Shown here: in pieces, positions 1 through 6,318 of the stretch
Layout of the letters: each line of letters starts with the position of its first letter
Numbering within the stretch: position 1 is the stretch's first letter
NCBI GenBank assembly: GCA_016217625.1
Contig: JACRHK010000065.1
Coordinates: forward strand, 1-6,369
Direction of reading: 5' to 3'
Length of the DNA: 6,369 bases
Source: Nitrospirota bacterium
Lineage (GTDB): Bacteria > Nitrospirota > RBG-16-64-22 > JACRHK01
Notes under the pieces: generated by a model
Seen by the model: only the letters and a program-made list of their open reading frames with translations
The model's database searches: none
Told to the model about the DNA's origin: nothing
Made by a program: the position numbers and the translations under genes

Positions 1-411
1 GGCAAAGGCGATACGATTGACTTCGATCGGGTGAAAAAGGAATGGAAATACAATGTCGAGGTCGGCAAAGCGATCTTTGATGACGCCACAACGCAAGCGA
101 ATAAATTTTTCACAAGGCTTGGGGTGGAGCCCACACCGGACCAGCTTGCGAAAGAGAGTTATTTCCTGTATAACCACAGCCCGGGGTTCTGGCTCTACGA
201 TGATGACTTGGGGAGGCTGCGCTGGGTGGAGTATCACTACTACGAGATGGATCCCACCACCGGGAAGCTCGTAAAGAAGGACTACGCGCCCGATCCCGAC
301 TTCGACGCTGATGAGGAAAAAGGTGCGAGGGACGCCCAGAGAGGCGCTGATCGCTATTGGGATCATCTGAATGATAAAACGTGGACGAACCCGGAGACTC
401 CCCCATGCTAA
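1..411 (+). CDS. C-terminal part of an unrecognised protein (5' end outside window)
   Basis: I do not recognise this protein. The frame is open from the first base, so the gene most likely begins upstream. A GTG at 31 could start a 126-residue protein, but no Shine-Dalgarno precedes it. The visible 136 residues are hydrophilic and unusually rich in Asp, Tyr and Trp. The middle part has a dense aromatic/acidic stretch (FWLYDDDLGRLRW, then EYHYYEMDP), and a charged helix-like tail (DADEEKGARDAQRGADRYWDHL) comes before a Pro-rich end finishing in Cys. No membrane segment or known motif is visible. The aspartate-rich turns could belong to a repeat or surface protein, but that is a guess. The stop (409-411) overlaps the ATG of the next gene (405), so the two are probably co-transcribed and translationally coupled. 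The coding frame is fairly convincing; the function is unknown. Confidence 0.6.
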   Translation, partial: GKGDTIDFDRVKKEWKYNVEVGKAIFDDATTQANKFFTRLGVEPTPDQLAKESYFLYNHSPGFWLYDDDLGRLRWVEYHYYEMDPTTGKLVKKDYAPDPDFDADEEKGARDAQRGADRYWDHLNDKTWTNPETPPC

Positions 412-1466
412 GGAAGAAGATGGGCTCTCATTTCCGGTTACAGTATCTGATTCTGTTTTCCCTTGCAGGGCTACTCCTCCTGGCTGACGCAGCCGCTGGG
501 GAGCCGCCTTCCCACTTCTATGCGCTGGGTTGGGTGCCAGCAAAGGCTAGACAGATTCCGCTTTACAAGGTTCACACTGAAACTAAGCGGGTGTTGGCCT
601 CAGTCGATGTTCCCAATGGCAGTAATATTGCTGACTTTGCACTTAGTGAGAATGGTCGACTGCTCTGGGTTCTTGGCGTCTACGCAGAGATTTTCACCTT
701 TGATGCAGACCGACTTTTCCTTCGAGAGCAATTCTCTGTGAGATCAGAGAAGTTCCCCATAGCAGGTGCCTTATTTGTCCACCCCAAGAGCGGCCTCCTT
801 TACCTCGCTCGCCTTGGCGGCAGTGGCCCGAGGGAAGTCGCTATCGTCGATCCCCGGTTGCGAAAGATCATGAAGGTGCTGAAACTGGATAGTATAACCA
901 CACGGGGTTTTGTCTATGACCCCAAAAGAGATAGGCTGTACCTTACGGCAGCTCCCCCTGCGATCTTCGACCCTAGTTCCCAGAAGGTCACTGGGTATAT
1001 CAAGCTGCCAACGCGCGATGATACGGTCTTCTGGATGGATATCAGCAAGGATGGCAAGGAGATGTTCCTCTACGCCCCTGTGCACGACCCGGACCGCCGG
1101 GAGAGCTATCCCACGCTCTTCGTCTATGACCTGGACCGCGCAACAGTGGTTCGGCAGGCGACCCTGTACGATCTGCGGTCACTTAACACTCCAGCCCTCA
1201 CCCCGGATAGTCAGCGCCTCTTTGCGATCACCAGTCGAGGGGGCGATCCAGGCACTGCCGTCGTGATTGATACCCAAACCCTTAAGGTGCTCCATACCCT
1301 CACCTTTCCGGAGCCAATCGGTCACTTCCTCCAGGCCCCGGATGGCCGCGGGATGTGGCTAACATACAAGGACGACATTATCTACCGCCTCGATGAACGG
1401 AGCGGCCAAATCCTGGAGCAGGTGTCTTTGCCTTTCCGGTTTTCTAAAATCATTTTGCCGCCATAG
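405..1466 (+). CDS. Exported beta-propeller (YVTN/WD40-like) protein
   Basis: Predicted exported protein of 353 residues. The N-terminus is a classical signal peptide: basic LRKK and R11, a hydrophobic core around residues 14-27 (YLILFSLAGLLLLA), then ADAAAG with likely signal peptidase I cleavage near residue 29 or 31. There is no lipobox cysteine, so it is probably periplasmic or secreted. The mature part has about six to seven repeats of roughly 45 residues of beta-propeller type. Each pairs a 'DG/KSG..LY' or 'PDSQRLF' strand with a 'V(I)D..T.KV' strand, for example FVHPKSGLLYLA (124-135), VYDPKRDRLYL (170-180), DISKDGKEMFLY (212-223), LTPDSQRLFAI (265-275) and VIDTQTLKVL (287-296). Such domains bind partners or ligands; no catalytic site is visible. 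I chose ATG 405, which has GGAG at 393-396 eight bases upstream. ATG 420 (AAGGA just before) is an alternative, and GTG 381 only adds a non-signal extension. The start overlaps the upstream stop. The ligand is unknown. Confidence 0.75.
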   Translation: MLRKKMGSHFRLQYLILFSLAGLLLLADAAAGEPPSHFYALGWVPAKARQIPLYKVHTETKRVLASVDVPNGSNIADFALSENGRLLWVLGVYAEIFTFDADRLFLREQFSVRSEKFPIAGALFVHPKSGLLYLARLGGSGPREVAIVDPRLRKIMKVLKLDSITTRGFVYDPKRDRLYLTAAPPAIFDPSSQKVTGYIKLPTRDDTVFWMDISKDGKEMFLYAPVHDPDRRESYPTLFVYDLDRATVVRQATLYDLRSLNTPALTPDSQRLFAITSRGGDPGTAVVIDTQTLKVLHTLTFPEPIGHFLQAPDGRGMWLTYKDDIIYRLDERSGQILEQVSLPFRFSKIILPP

Positions 1467-1654
1467 AGCGGAGGCTACAAGTTGTCGGAATGATCGTAAA
1501 ACTCAGTGCGTCTAACCGGCGAGTTCTCAACCCCTGGCGGATGACTGGTGTTGCCAAGTGCCCCTCCTGGGGGTCTCTCGTCAGCATGAAGATAAGAAGC
1601 TTTATTTCGCAAACTAATGGCTAATTGCCGGATGATGAGGATAAATTTTGGATT
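1467..1654. other. Intergenic gap with no convincing feature
   Basis: This is a 188-bp spacer between the beta-propeller gene and the outer-membrane protein gene. It contains a tiny CCCC-TCCT-GGGG palindrome at 1561-1572 that is not followed by a T-tract. The AT-rich stretch 1589-1650 might hold the promoter of the next gene, but I cannot pick out a credible -35/-10 pair. No tRNA or other RNA gene is apparent. Confidence 0.4.
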
Positions 1655-2464
1655 ATGGGACATGGGTTAGGAAGATGGAGGGAAGGCGTTGCTTGGGGAT
1701 GTCTGACGTTTTACCTAGGTGTCACTTCCGTGGATGCCACGGAGCGGGAGGTGGCGGCGAATCCCAACCGCCCGTCCGTTTCCAATCCGGCGGACCTCTC
1801 CGCGCCCGGGTACTTGGAGATTGAGCTGGGGTGGACGGGTGCGTTCCGGAGCAGCCAGTACCGGTCCCAGCATACGATCCCGTTCCTGGCCAAGCTGGCC
1901 CTGGATAACCGCATCCAGATCCGCCTGGACGGCGTGCCCCTTTTACATCTCCGCTCCGAAGAGGGTAACCGCGCCTCGGGGATCGGCGACTGGTCGCCGG
2001 GGGTGCAGTGGAAGTTCCTGGATCAGACGGAGGCGCGGCCCGCGATGGCCCTGGCGGCGGCGGTGAAGCTCCCCGCGGCGAGCGCCAGGAAAGGGCTGGG
2101 TTCGGGAAAGGCCGATTACACGCTCACATTCCTGGCGAGTAAAGACGTGGAGCCGGTGCATCTCGATGTGAACGTCGCGCATACTTGGCTCGGCCGCGAA
2201 GAAGGCGGCTTCGACAGGCAGTGGCTGGGGGCCTTCGCGGCCTCTCTTCCCGTGGCGGATCGTTGGACGCTGGGCGGAGAGGTCTATGCTTTTTCTTCCC
2301 CTAATGCCGAAACGCCGCGGGTTGTCTCGACCCTCTGGTCCCTGTCGTATGCGTATCGCCCAACAGTCGTATTCGATATAGGCGTGGATGTGGGGCTCAA
2401 CAGGGCGGCGCCGGATTTCGCATTCCTGGCCGGCGTGACGGTGACGCTGGCGAAGTTGTTCTGA
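1655..2464 (+). CDS. Outer-membrane beta-barrel protein, MetA-pathway/transporter-like family
   Basis: Predicted outer-membrane protein of 269 residues. From ATG 1655 the N-terminus reads as a signal peptide: arginines at 7 and 9, a hydrophobic core VAWGCLTFYLGV (12-23), and a TSVDA cleavage site after residue 28. The mature start 'NRPSVSNPADLSAPGYLEIELGW' pattern (38-60) is typical of the family annotated as 'putative MetA-pathway of phenol degradation' (Pfam PF13557), where a short plug-like start leads into alternating strands. Later strand-like segments include IGDWSPGVQWKF (110-121), ALAAAVKLP (132-140) and WTLGGEVYAF (204-213). The final VTVTLAKLF ends in phenylalanine, the usual C-terminal signal for the BAM insertion machinery. 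The family name reflects an old association; a transport or porin role is only inferred. The frame extends to TTG 1625 but that adds a charged, non-signal start. Neither start has a good Shine-Dalgarno (GAGG at 1637-1640 is 14 bases from the ATG). GC content is higher than in the two genes to its left. Confidence 0.75.
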   Translation: MGHGLGRWREGVAWGCLTFYLGVTSVDATEREVAANPNRPSVSNPADLSAPGYLEIELGWTGAFRSSQYRSQHTIPFLAKLALDNRIQIRLDGVPLLHLRSEEGNRASGIGDWSPGVQWKFLDQTEARPAMALAAAVKLPAASARKGLGSGKADYTLTFLASKDVEPVHLDVNVAHTWLGREEGGFDRQWLGAFAASLPVADRWTLGGEVYAFSSPNAETPRVVSTLWSLSYAYRPTVVFDIGVDVGLNRAAPDFAFLAGVTVTLAKLF

Positions 2465-2525
2465 AGTCAGAAGTCAGAAGTCAGAAGTCAGAAGTCAGAG
2501 GTCAGAAGTCAGAAGTCAGAAGTCA
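2463..2525 (+). repeat. Heptamer tandem repeat, nine copies of GAAGTCA
   Basis: There are nine head-to-tail 7-bp units. Eight are exactly GAAGTCA and the sixth (2498-2504) is GAGGTCA. The first unit begins inside the TGA stop codon of the outer-membrane protein gene, and the last runs directly into the AGGAGG ribosome binding site of purS. The array therefore fills almost the entire 78-bp gap. Because the unit is not a multiple of three and lies outside coding sequence, copy-number change would alter promoter or leader spacing rather than a protein. Similar heptamer arrays occur in intergenic DNA of several bacterial groups; their role is not settled. Confidence 0.95.
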
Positions 2526-2536
2526 GGAGGAGGGGG
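2525..2536 (+). promoter_or_regulatory. Strong purine-rich ribosome binding site of purS
   Basis: AGGAGG (2525-2530) continues as AGGGGG up to 2536, six bases before the purS ATG at 2543. Two overlapping Shine-Dalgarno registers are possible. Its first base is the last base of the heptamer array, so the repeat abuts but does not disrupt the site. Confidence 0.75.
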
Positions 2537-2542
2537 CTTCCT

Positions 2543-2785
2543 ATGAAAGCAAAAATCTTCGTGACATTGAAATCCGCCGTCCTCGACCCCCAGGGAAAAG
2601 CAGTGACCCAGGCTCTCCATGCCCTGGGGTTCAACGAGGTGCGGGACGTCCGGGTGGGGAAGTTCCTGGAGGTGCAGTTGAACGGTGTCCGGCGGGAGGA
2701 GGCCGAGGCCCACGTGCGGGAGATGTGCGAGCGCCTCCTCGCCAACCCGGTCATCGAGCAGTATCGGATTGAGATCGAGGGGTAG
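2543..2785 (+). CDS. purS: Phosphoribosylformylglycinamidine synthase subunit PurS
   Basis: Small 80-residue subunit of FGAM synthase, which converts FGAR, glutamine and ATP to FGAM in step 4 of de novo purine synthesis in the cytoplasm. PurS has no catalytic residues. In Bacillus-type complexes a PurS dimer holds PurQ and PurL together and helps pass ammonia between them. Family hallmarks are visible: an opening strand KAKIFVTLKSAVLDPQGKAV (2-21), the segment ALHALGFNEVRDVRVGKF (24-41), a middle 'EVQL' strand, and the closing LLANPVIEQYRIEI (65-78). The length matches the family (about 80-85). The start at ATG 2543 is supported by the strong AGGAGG-AGGGGG site. It is the first recognisable gene of the operon; purC or another purine gene, often found upstream elsewhere, is absent here and a barrel gene takes that place. 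No clear promoter is seen in front, so it may lie inside or beyond the barrel gene. Confidence 0.95.
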   Translation: MKAKIFVTLKSAVLDPQGKAVTQALHALGFNEVRDVRVGKFLEVQLNGVRREEAEAHVREMCERLLANPVIEQYRIEIEG

Positions 2786-2813
2786 GGGACTGTGCTTCGT
2801 GCCGCGGGCTGCA

Positions 2814-2860
2814 CGCTTCGGGCAAGCAATCTTCTGACCCTGAGCCCTAAGCCCGGAGCG
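2814..2860 (+). promoter_or_regulatory. Potential RNA hairpin between purS and purQ
   Basis: CGCTTCGGGC (2814-2823) can pair over all ten positions with GCCCGGAGCG (2851-2860): nine Watson-Crick pairs plus one T-G wobble, closing a 27-base loop. A smaller hairpin, CGTGC (2798-2802) with GCACG (2811-2815), shares two bases with the larger stem, so the two are mutually exclusive. No T-tract follows, which argues against a simple intrinsic terminator. It could be an mRNA processing or stability element, or simply repeat debris. Confidence 0.4.
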
Positions 2861-2890
2861 CGAAGCGCGAGGCGAGTCTGTAGCGTAGCG
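2834..2890 (+). repeat. Degenerate short tandem repeats in the purS-purQ spacer
   Basis: Three imperfect heptads, CTGACCC, TGAGCCC and TAAGCCC, occupy 2834-2854. After two bases come two exact copies of AGCGCGA (2857-2870), then GGCGAGT, and a doublet of TAGCG at 2881-2890. The 7-bp spacing matches the period of the array before purS although the units differ. This is non-coding; purQ starts at 2905. Confidence 0.65.
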
Positions 2891-2904
2891 TGAGGCGTAA
2901 GAAA

Positions 2905-3609
2905 ATGCGTTTCGGCATTGTCCGGTTTCCGGGTTCCAACTGCGATGGCGACTGTTACCATGTCGTGAAAGAGGTCCTGCGAGAAGAAGCCGACTTCGTC
3001 TGGCACAAGGAGGAGGCGCTCGGGCAGCGATACCAGTGCCTCATTCTCCCCGGCGGGTTTTCCTACGGGGACTACCTCCGGACGGGGGCCATCGCCCGCT
3101 TCTCGCCCGTGATGCGGGCGGTCGAACGCTTCGCCAAAGAGGGAGGGCTCGTCCTGGGGATCTGCAACGGCTTCCAGATCTTGCTCGAGGCCGGACTCCT
3201 GCCGGGAGCGGTGGTGCGGAACAGGACCTTGCAGTTTATCTGCCGGGATGTCCATCTTCGGGTGGAGAACGCCGAGACCCCCTTCACGGGGAGCTGCCGG
3301 AAGGGGGAGGTCCTTCGTCTGCCGATCGCCCACGGAGACGGGAACTATTTCGCCGATCCGGAGACCCTGGCCGAATTGGAATCGAACCGTCAGGTCGTCT
3401 TCCGCTACTGCGCGCCGGAGGGAGATCTCACCGAGGAGGCGAACCCCAACGGCTCCGTCTCCCATATCGCGGGCATCTGCAACGCGGAGCGCAATGTTCT
3501 CGGAATGATGCCCCACCCCGAGCGGTGCGCCGAGGCGATCCTCGGGAACGAGGATGGACGCAAGATCTTCGCATCGATCCTCAACGCGTTGGCTGGATGT
3601 GGGGTATGA
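2905..3609 (+). CDS. purQ: Phosphoribosylformylglycinamidine synthase subunit PurQ (glutaminase)
   Basis: Glutamine amidotransferase subunit (234 residues) of FGAM synthase. It hydrolyses glutamine and supplies ammonia to PurL in the PurS-PurQ-PurL complex. It is a class I (triad) glutaminase. The start [16 protein letters not shown] (1-16) is the PurQ signature, followed by [18 protein letters not shown] (47-64), the nucleophile elbow GICNGF with Cys87, and MMPHPER giving His204 and Glu206 of the triad. Length is normal for the family. I chose ATG 2905, with GAGG at 2892-2895 nine bases upstream; it places MRFGIV at the true N-terminus. GTG 2890 in the same frame would add only five residues. 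The gene is separated from purS by a 119-bp repeat-rich spacer and followed 23 bp later by hicB. No residue expected for activity appears to be missing. Confidence 0.96.
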   Translation: MRFGIVRFPGSNCDGDCYHVVKEVLREEADFVWHKEEALGQRYQCLILPGGFSYGDYLRTGAIARFSPVMRAVERFAKEGGLVLGICNGFQILLEAGLLPGAVVRNRTLQFICRDVHLRVENAETPFTGSCRKGEVLRLPIAHGDGNYFADPETLAELESNRQVVFRYCAPEGDLTEEANPNGSVSHIAGICNAERNVLGMMPHPERCAEAILGNEDGRKIFASILNALAGCGV

Positions 3610-3620
3610 GCCTGAGGTTT

Positions 3621-3628
3621 GGAGGTGA
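3621..3628 (+). promoter_or_regulatory. Strong ribosome binding site of hicB
   Basis: GGAGGTGA is a near-perfect Shine-Dalgarno. Its GGAGG core (3621-3625) lies seven bases before ATG 3633. It decides between ATG 3633 and the adjacent in-frame GTG 3630, and rejects the long upstream extension of this frame through purQ. It suggests the antitoxin is translated efficiently and independently of purQ. Confidence 0.75.
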
Positions 3629-3632
3629 CGTG

Positions 3633-3839
3633 ATGAGATTTATGATCACCATGTTCCAGGACGAAGATGGAATGTATGTTGCCGAATGCCCGGCGATACC
3701 CGGTTGCGTGAGTCAGGGAAAAACCGAAGCCGAGGCAGAGCGGAACATTCAAGAGGCTATCAAGGAATGTCTGGAAGTACGCGCTGGGCAGGGATTGCCT
3801 CTTACGGTGACCACCCGCGAGGTTGAGGTCTCCGTGTAA
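3633..3839 (+). CDS. hicB: HicB-family antitoxin (short form)
   Basis: Predicted antitoxin of a type II HicAB system, 68 residues, expected to bind and inactivate the HicA RNase encoded immediately downstream. The sequence shows the HicB/UPF0150 partial RNase H-like fold: a first strand MRFMITMFQDEDGMYVAECP (1-20), then AIPGCVSQGKTEAEAERNIQEAI (21-43), the 'PGC.SQG.T..EA..N..EAI' signature, followed by a short helix and closing strand up to TREVEVSV. Longer HicB proteins carry a C-terminal HTH or ribbon-helix-helix DNA-binding domain. This one ends before any such domain, so self-repression is doubtful. It starts 23 bp after purQ and its TAA overlaps the hicA ATG (TAATG). The antitoxin-first order is the reverse of the E. 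coli hicA-hicB order, though common for short HicB types. GC is about 54% by hand count, lower than the flanking pur genes. Confidence 0.88.
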   Translation: MRFMITMFQDEDGMYVAECPAIPGCVSQGKTEAEAERNIQEAIKECLEVRAGQGLPLTVTTREVEVSV

Positions 3840-4066
3840 TGTCTCCTGTTCCGCTTCTCAGACCGCAAGAAGTCATCAGGACGTTTGAGCGGTTAGGATG
3901 GCAGGTGGCGCGGAGACGGAGCAGTCACATCATCATGACCAAGAAAGGGCATATTGCTACGCTGTCGATCCCTGAACACGATGTCGTCGCTCGCGGCACG
4001 TTGAGAAGCCTGATTGTCAAGGCCGGTCTGACCGCGGAGCAGTTCTTGGAAGCAGTGGAAAGATGA
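3839..4066 (+). CDS. hicA: HicA-family toxin (mRNA interferase)
   Basis: Predicted toxin of 75 residues. HicA proteins have a small double-stranded-RNA-binding-like fold and cleave mRNA when not held by HicB. Visible hallmarks are the helix [26 protein letters not shown] (8-33), which contains the G-W pair (20-21), a basic patch RRR (25-27) and the conserved catalytic histidine His30 in SSH. A strand pair follows ([14 protein letters not shown]), then [23 protein letters not shown] (51-73), the typical 'G(T)L..I.(K)AGL....F' end. All expected elements are present, so the toxin looks intact. The start codon overlaps the hicB stop, with GAGGT at 3825-3829 nine bases upstream. The TGA overlaps the purL ATG (ATGA at 4063-4066), so purL translation is probably coupled to hicA. 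GC is about 56%. Activity cannot be shown from sequence alone. Confidence 0.9.
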   Translation: MSPVPLLRPQEVIRTFERLGWQVARRRSSHIIMTKKGHIATLSIPEHDVVARGTLRSLIVKAGLTAEQFLEAVER

Positions 4067-6297
4067 AAGAGCCGATTGTGACGCGGGAGATGGTGGCCCA
4101 GCACGGCCTCACGGAGGAGGAGTACGCCGGGATCCTCCGGATCCTGGGGCGGGAGCCGACCTTTACCGAGCTCGGGATCTTCTCCGTGATGTGGAGCGAG
4201 CATTGCTCCTACAAGTCGTCGCGCGTCCATCTCCGCCGCTTCCCCACGCAGGGACCGCGCGTTCTCCAGGGGCCGGGTGAGAACGCGGGCATCGTGGACA
4301 TCGGCGGGGGCCTGGCCGTGGCCTTCAAGATGGAGAGCCACAACCACCCGTCGTTCGTCGAGCCGTACCAGGGGGCGGCGACAGGTGTGGGGGGGATCCT
4401 CCGCGATATCTTCACGATGGGCGCCCGCCCTATCGCCTCCCTGAACTCCCTCCGCTTCGGGCCGCTGGACGACCCTAAGCACCGCTACCTCCTGGGCGGC
4501 GTGGTGGCGGGGATCGCCGGTTACGGCAACTGCATCGGCGTCCCCACGGTCGGCGGGGAGATCCAGTGCGATCCTTCGCATCGGGGAAATATTCTGGTGA
4601 ACGTGATGACTGCGGGGATCGTCCGGGCCGACCGGATCTTCCGGGGAAAAGCGGCGGGCGTGGGGAACCCCGTGATCTACATCGGCTCCCGCACAGGCCG
4701 CGACGGGATCCACGGTGCCAGCCTTCTCGCCTCGGCCGAGTTCGACGAGGCGTCGCAGGGGAAGCGGCCGACGGTGCAAGTCGGCGATCCGTTCACGGAG
4801 AAGCTGCTTCTGGAAGCCTGTCTGGAGCTGATGGAGGGGGATTGCCTGGTCGGCATCCAGGACATGGGGGCGGCCGGACTCACCTCCTCTTCGTGCGAGA
4901 TGGCGAGCCGGGCCGGCACGGGGATTGAGCTGGACCTCGATCAAGTTCCCCGGCGTGAGACGGGGATGACGCCCTATGAAGTCATGCTCTCGGAGTCGCA
5001 GGAGCGGATGCTCCTGGTGGCGAAGGCCGGCAAGGAAGAAGAGGTCCTCCGGATCTGCCGGAAGTGGGACCTGGAGGCGGCCATTGTCGGGCGGGTGATG
5101 GAAGACGGCCTCATCCGCGTGAAGGATCGGGGCAAGGTCGTCGCCGAGATCCCGGCCAAGGCCCTGGCCGAGGAGGCACCCCGTTACGATCGGCCGATGC
5201 GCCGGCCTCCCTGGCAGGACGAGGCGCAGGCGCTCGATCTCTCGCAGGTTCCCGAGCCGGAGGATTACGGGAAGACGCTCCTCAGGCTCCTCGCCACGCC
5301 GGGGATTGCCGACAAAGAGTGGGTCTTTCGCCAGTACGACCACATGGTTCAGACGAACACGGTCGTCCTGCCCGGCTCCGACGCTGCCGTGGTGCGGATC
5401 AAGGGGACGGCCAAAGGGGTGGTCCTCTCCGCGGACTGCAACAGCCGCTTCTGCTACCTGGATCCCTTTGCAGGCGCTGCCCATGCCGTCCTGGAGGCGG
5501 CCCGCAACGTGGTCTGCGCGGGGGGGAAGCCGCTGGCCCTCACCGACTGCCTGAACTTCGGCAACCCCGAGCGGCCCGAGATCATGTGGCAGTTCAGCCA
5601 GGCCGTGGACGGAATCGCCCATGCTTGCCGGGCGCTGGACCTTCCCGTGGTGAGCGGGAACGTGAGCTTCTACAATGAGACGCTGGGGGAGGCTATCCAT
5701 CCCACACCGACCATAGGTGTTGTAGGCCTCCTGGAGGAAGTCACGAAGCGCCTGACCCAGTGGTTCAAGGCCTGGGGCGACCTCGTGGTCCTCCTGGGCG
5801 AGACGCGGGAAGAGCTGGGAGGGACCGAGTACCTCTGGAGCATCCACAACCTCCTCAAGGGGAAGCCGCCGGCTCTCGATGCGGCGCGTGACCTAGCGCT
5901 CTTTGCCCTCCTTCTTGAGGCCGCGCAAAACGGATGGCTCCATTCAGCCCATGACTGCTCCGAAGGCGGGCTGGCCGTTACCCTGGCGGAGTGCTGCATC
6001 TCCGGGCCGGGCCGGCGCTTGGGGGCGGAACTGGCTGTCCCTAACCCCAAGGGGATGCGCCGGGACGCCCTCCTCTTCGGCGAGTCGGCCCCAAGGGTCG
6101 TCGTCAGCCTGGCGAAAGCGCAGCTCTCGCTTCTGGAAGCCTCGGCGTCCCGGCACGGCGTGCCGATAGCCGTCTTAGGGGCCGTCGAGGGCGAGACGCT
6201 GCGCCTCACAGTGCAGGATCGGGAGGTCCTGCATCTGGGCTTGGCGGACCTCGATACTGCATGGCGGGGAAGCTTGGCTTCATTGATGGGGGGATGA
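4063..6297 (+). CDS. purL: Phosphoribosylformylglycinamidine synthase subunit PurL
   Basis: Synthetase subunit of FGAM synthase (744 residues, normal for the 'small' PurL that works with PurS and PurQ). It activates FGAR with ATP and adds ammonia delivered from PurQ to make FGAM. It is built of two PurM/AIR-synthase-like halves. Family motifs seen in order: [11 protein letters not shown] with His47 (43-53), [22 protein letters not shown] starting at residue 90, [13 protein letters not shown] (264-276), LSESQERM (309-316), then the second half with [15 protein letters not shown] (454-468), [21 protein letters not shown] (482-502), [11 protein letters not shown] (529-539), HDCSEGGLA (630-638) and FGESAPR (672-678). 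No break or missing motif is seen. The start at ATG 4063 overlaps the hicA stop; GGAAG at 4048-4052 is a modest ribosome site ten bases upstream. GC is high (about 68% in a counted 60-base stretch). It is the last gene of the visible operon. Confidence 0.97.
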   Translation: MKEPIVTREMVAQHGLTEEEYAGILRILGREPTFTELGIFSVMWSEHCSYKSSRVHLRRFPTQGPRVLQGPGENAGIVDIGGGLAVAFKMESHNHPSFVEPYQGAATGVGGILRDIFTMGARPIASLNSLRFGPLDDPKHRYLLGGVVAGIAGYGNCIGVPTVGGEIQCDPSHRGNILVNVMTAGIVRADRIFRGKAAGVGNPVIYIGSRTGRDGIHGASLLASAEFDEASQGKRPTVQVGDPFTEKLLLEACLELMEGDCLVGIQDMGAAGLTSSSCEMASRAGTGIELDLDQVPRRETGMTPYEVMLSESQERMLLVAKAGKEEEVLRICRKWDLEAAIVGRVMEDGLIRVKDRGKVVAEIPAKALAEEAPRYDRPMRRPPWQDEAQALDLSQVPEPEDYGKTLLRLLATPGIADKEWVFRQYDHMVQTNTVVLPGSDAAVVRIKGTAKGVVLSADCNSRFCYLDPFAGAAHAVLEAARNVVCAGGKPLALTDCLNFGNPERPEIMWQFSQAVDGIAHACRALDLPVVSGNVSFYNETLGEAIHPTPTIGVVGLLEEVTKRLTQWFKAWGDLVVLLGETREELGGTEYLWSIHNLLKGKPPALDAARDLALFALLLEAAQNGWLHSAHDCSEGGLAVTLAECCISGPGRRLGAELAVPNPKGMRRDALLFGESAPRVVVSLAKAQLSLLEASASRHGVPIAVLGAVEGETLRLTVQDREVLHLGLADLDTAWRGSLASLMGG

Positions 6298-6303
6298 TAC
6301 AAT
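6274..6303 (+). promoter_or_regulatory. Possible sigma-70-type promoter for a gene beyond the window
   Basis: TTGGCT (6274-6279, four of six consensus bases) lies 18 bp before TACAAT (6298-6303, five of six). The -35 would fall inside the end of purL. A second TACAAT follows at 6303-6308 because TACAA is duplicated. This is only a pattern match in a short AT-rich stretch, so confidence is low. Confidence 0.25.
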
Positions 6304-6318
6304 ACAATAGTTGGTAGT

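Noticed and set aside
1561..1572. CCCC-TCCT-GGGG palindrome as a terminator for the beta-propeller gene
   Set aside because: It has only four base pairs, a four-base loop and no following T-tract, and lies nearly 100 bp past the stop.
1586..1624. Twelve-codon leader peptide (ATG 1586, TAA 1622-1624) before the barrel gene
   Set aside because: There is no properly spaced ribosome binding site, no codon bias suggesting attenuation, and no terminator-like hairpin after it.
1625..1654. TTG 1625 as the start of the barrel protein
   Set aside because: It adds an acidic start that would spoil the signal peptide and has no Shine-Dalgarno; ATG 1655 gives a normal signal peptide.
2463..2525. CRISPR array
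   Set aside because: The units are contiguous 7-mers with no spacers, so this is a simple tandem repeat.
2509..3516. 335-codon minus-strand open frame opposite purS/purQ
   Set aside because: It is antisense to two well-supported pur genes, has no coherent domain, and would begin in the middle of purQ.
3036..3632. Long in-frame extension of hicB backwards through purQ
   Set aside because: It is an off-frame reading of purQ with Arg/Gly/Pro-rich sequence. The GGAGGTGA site and HicB homology fix the start at 3633.
3633..4066. hicBA as part of a transposon or integron cassette
   Set aside because: No terminal inverted repeats, target-site duplication or recombinase gene is seen at the edges; the boundaries are coding overlaps.
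3925..5847. 640-codon open frame on the minus strand opposite hicA/purL
   Set aside because: It lies antisense to purL, whose motifs are unmistakable. Its translation is Arg/Pro/His/Gly/Asp-rich low-complexity sequence typical of the antisense frame of high-GC codons, with no recognisable domain.
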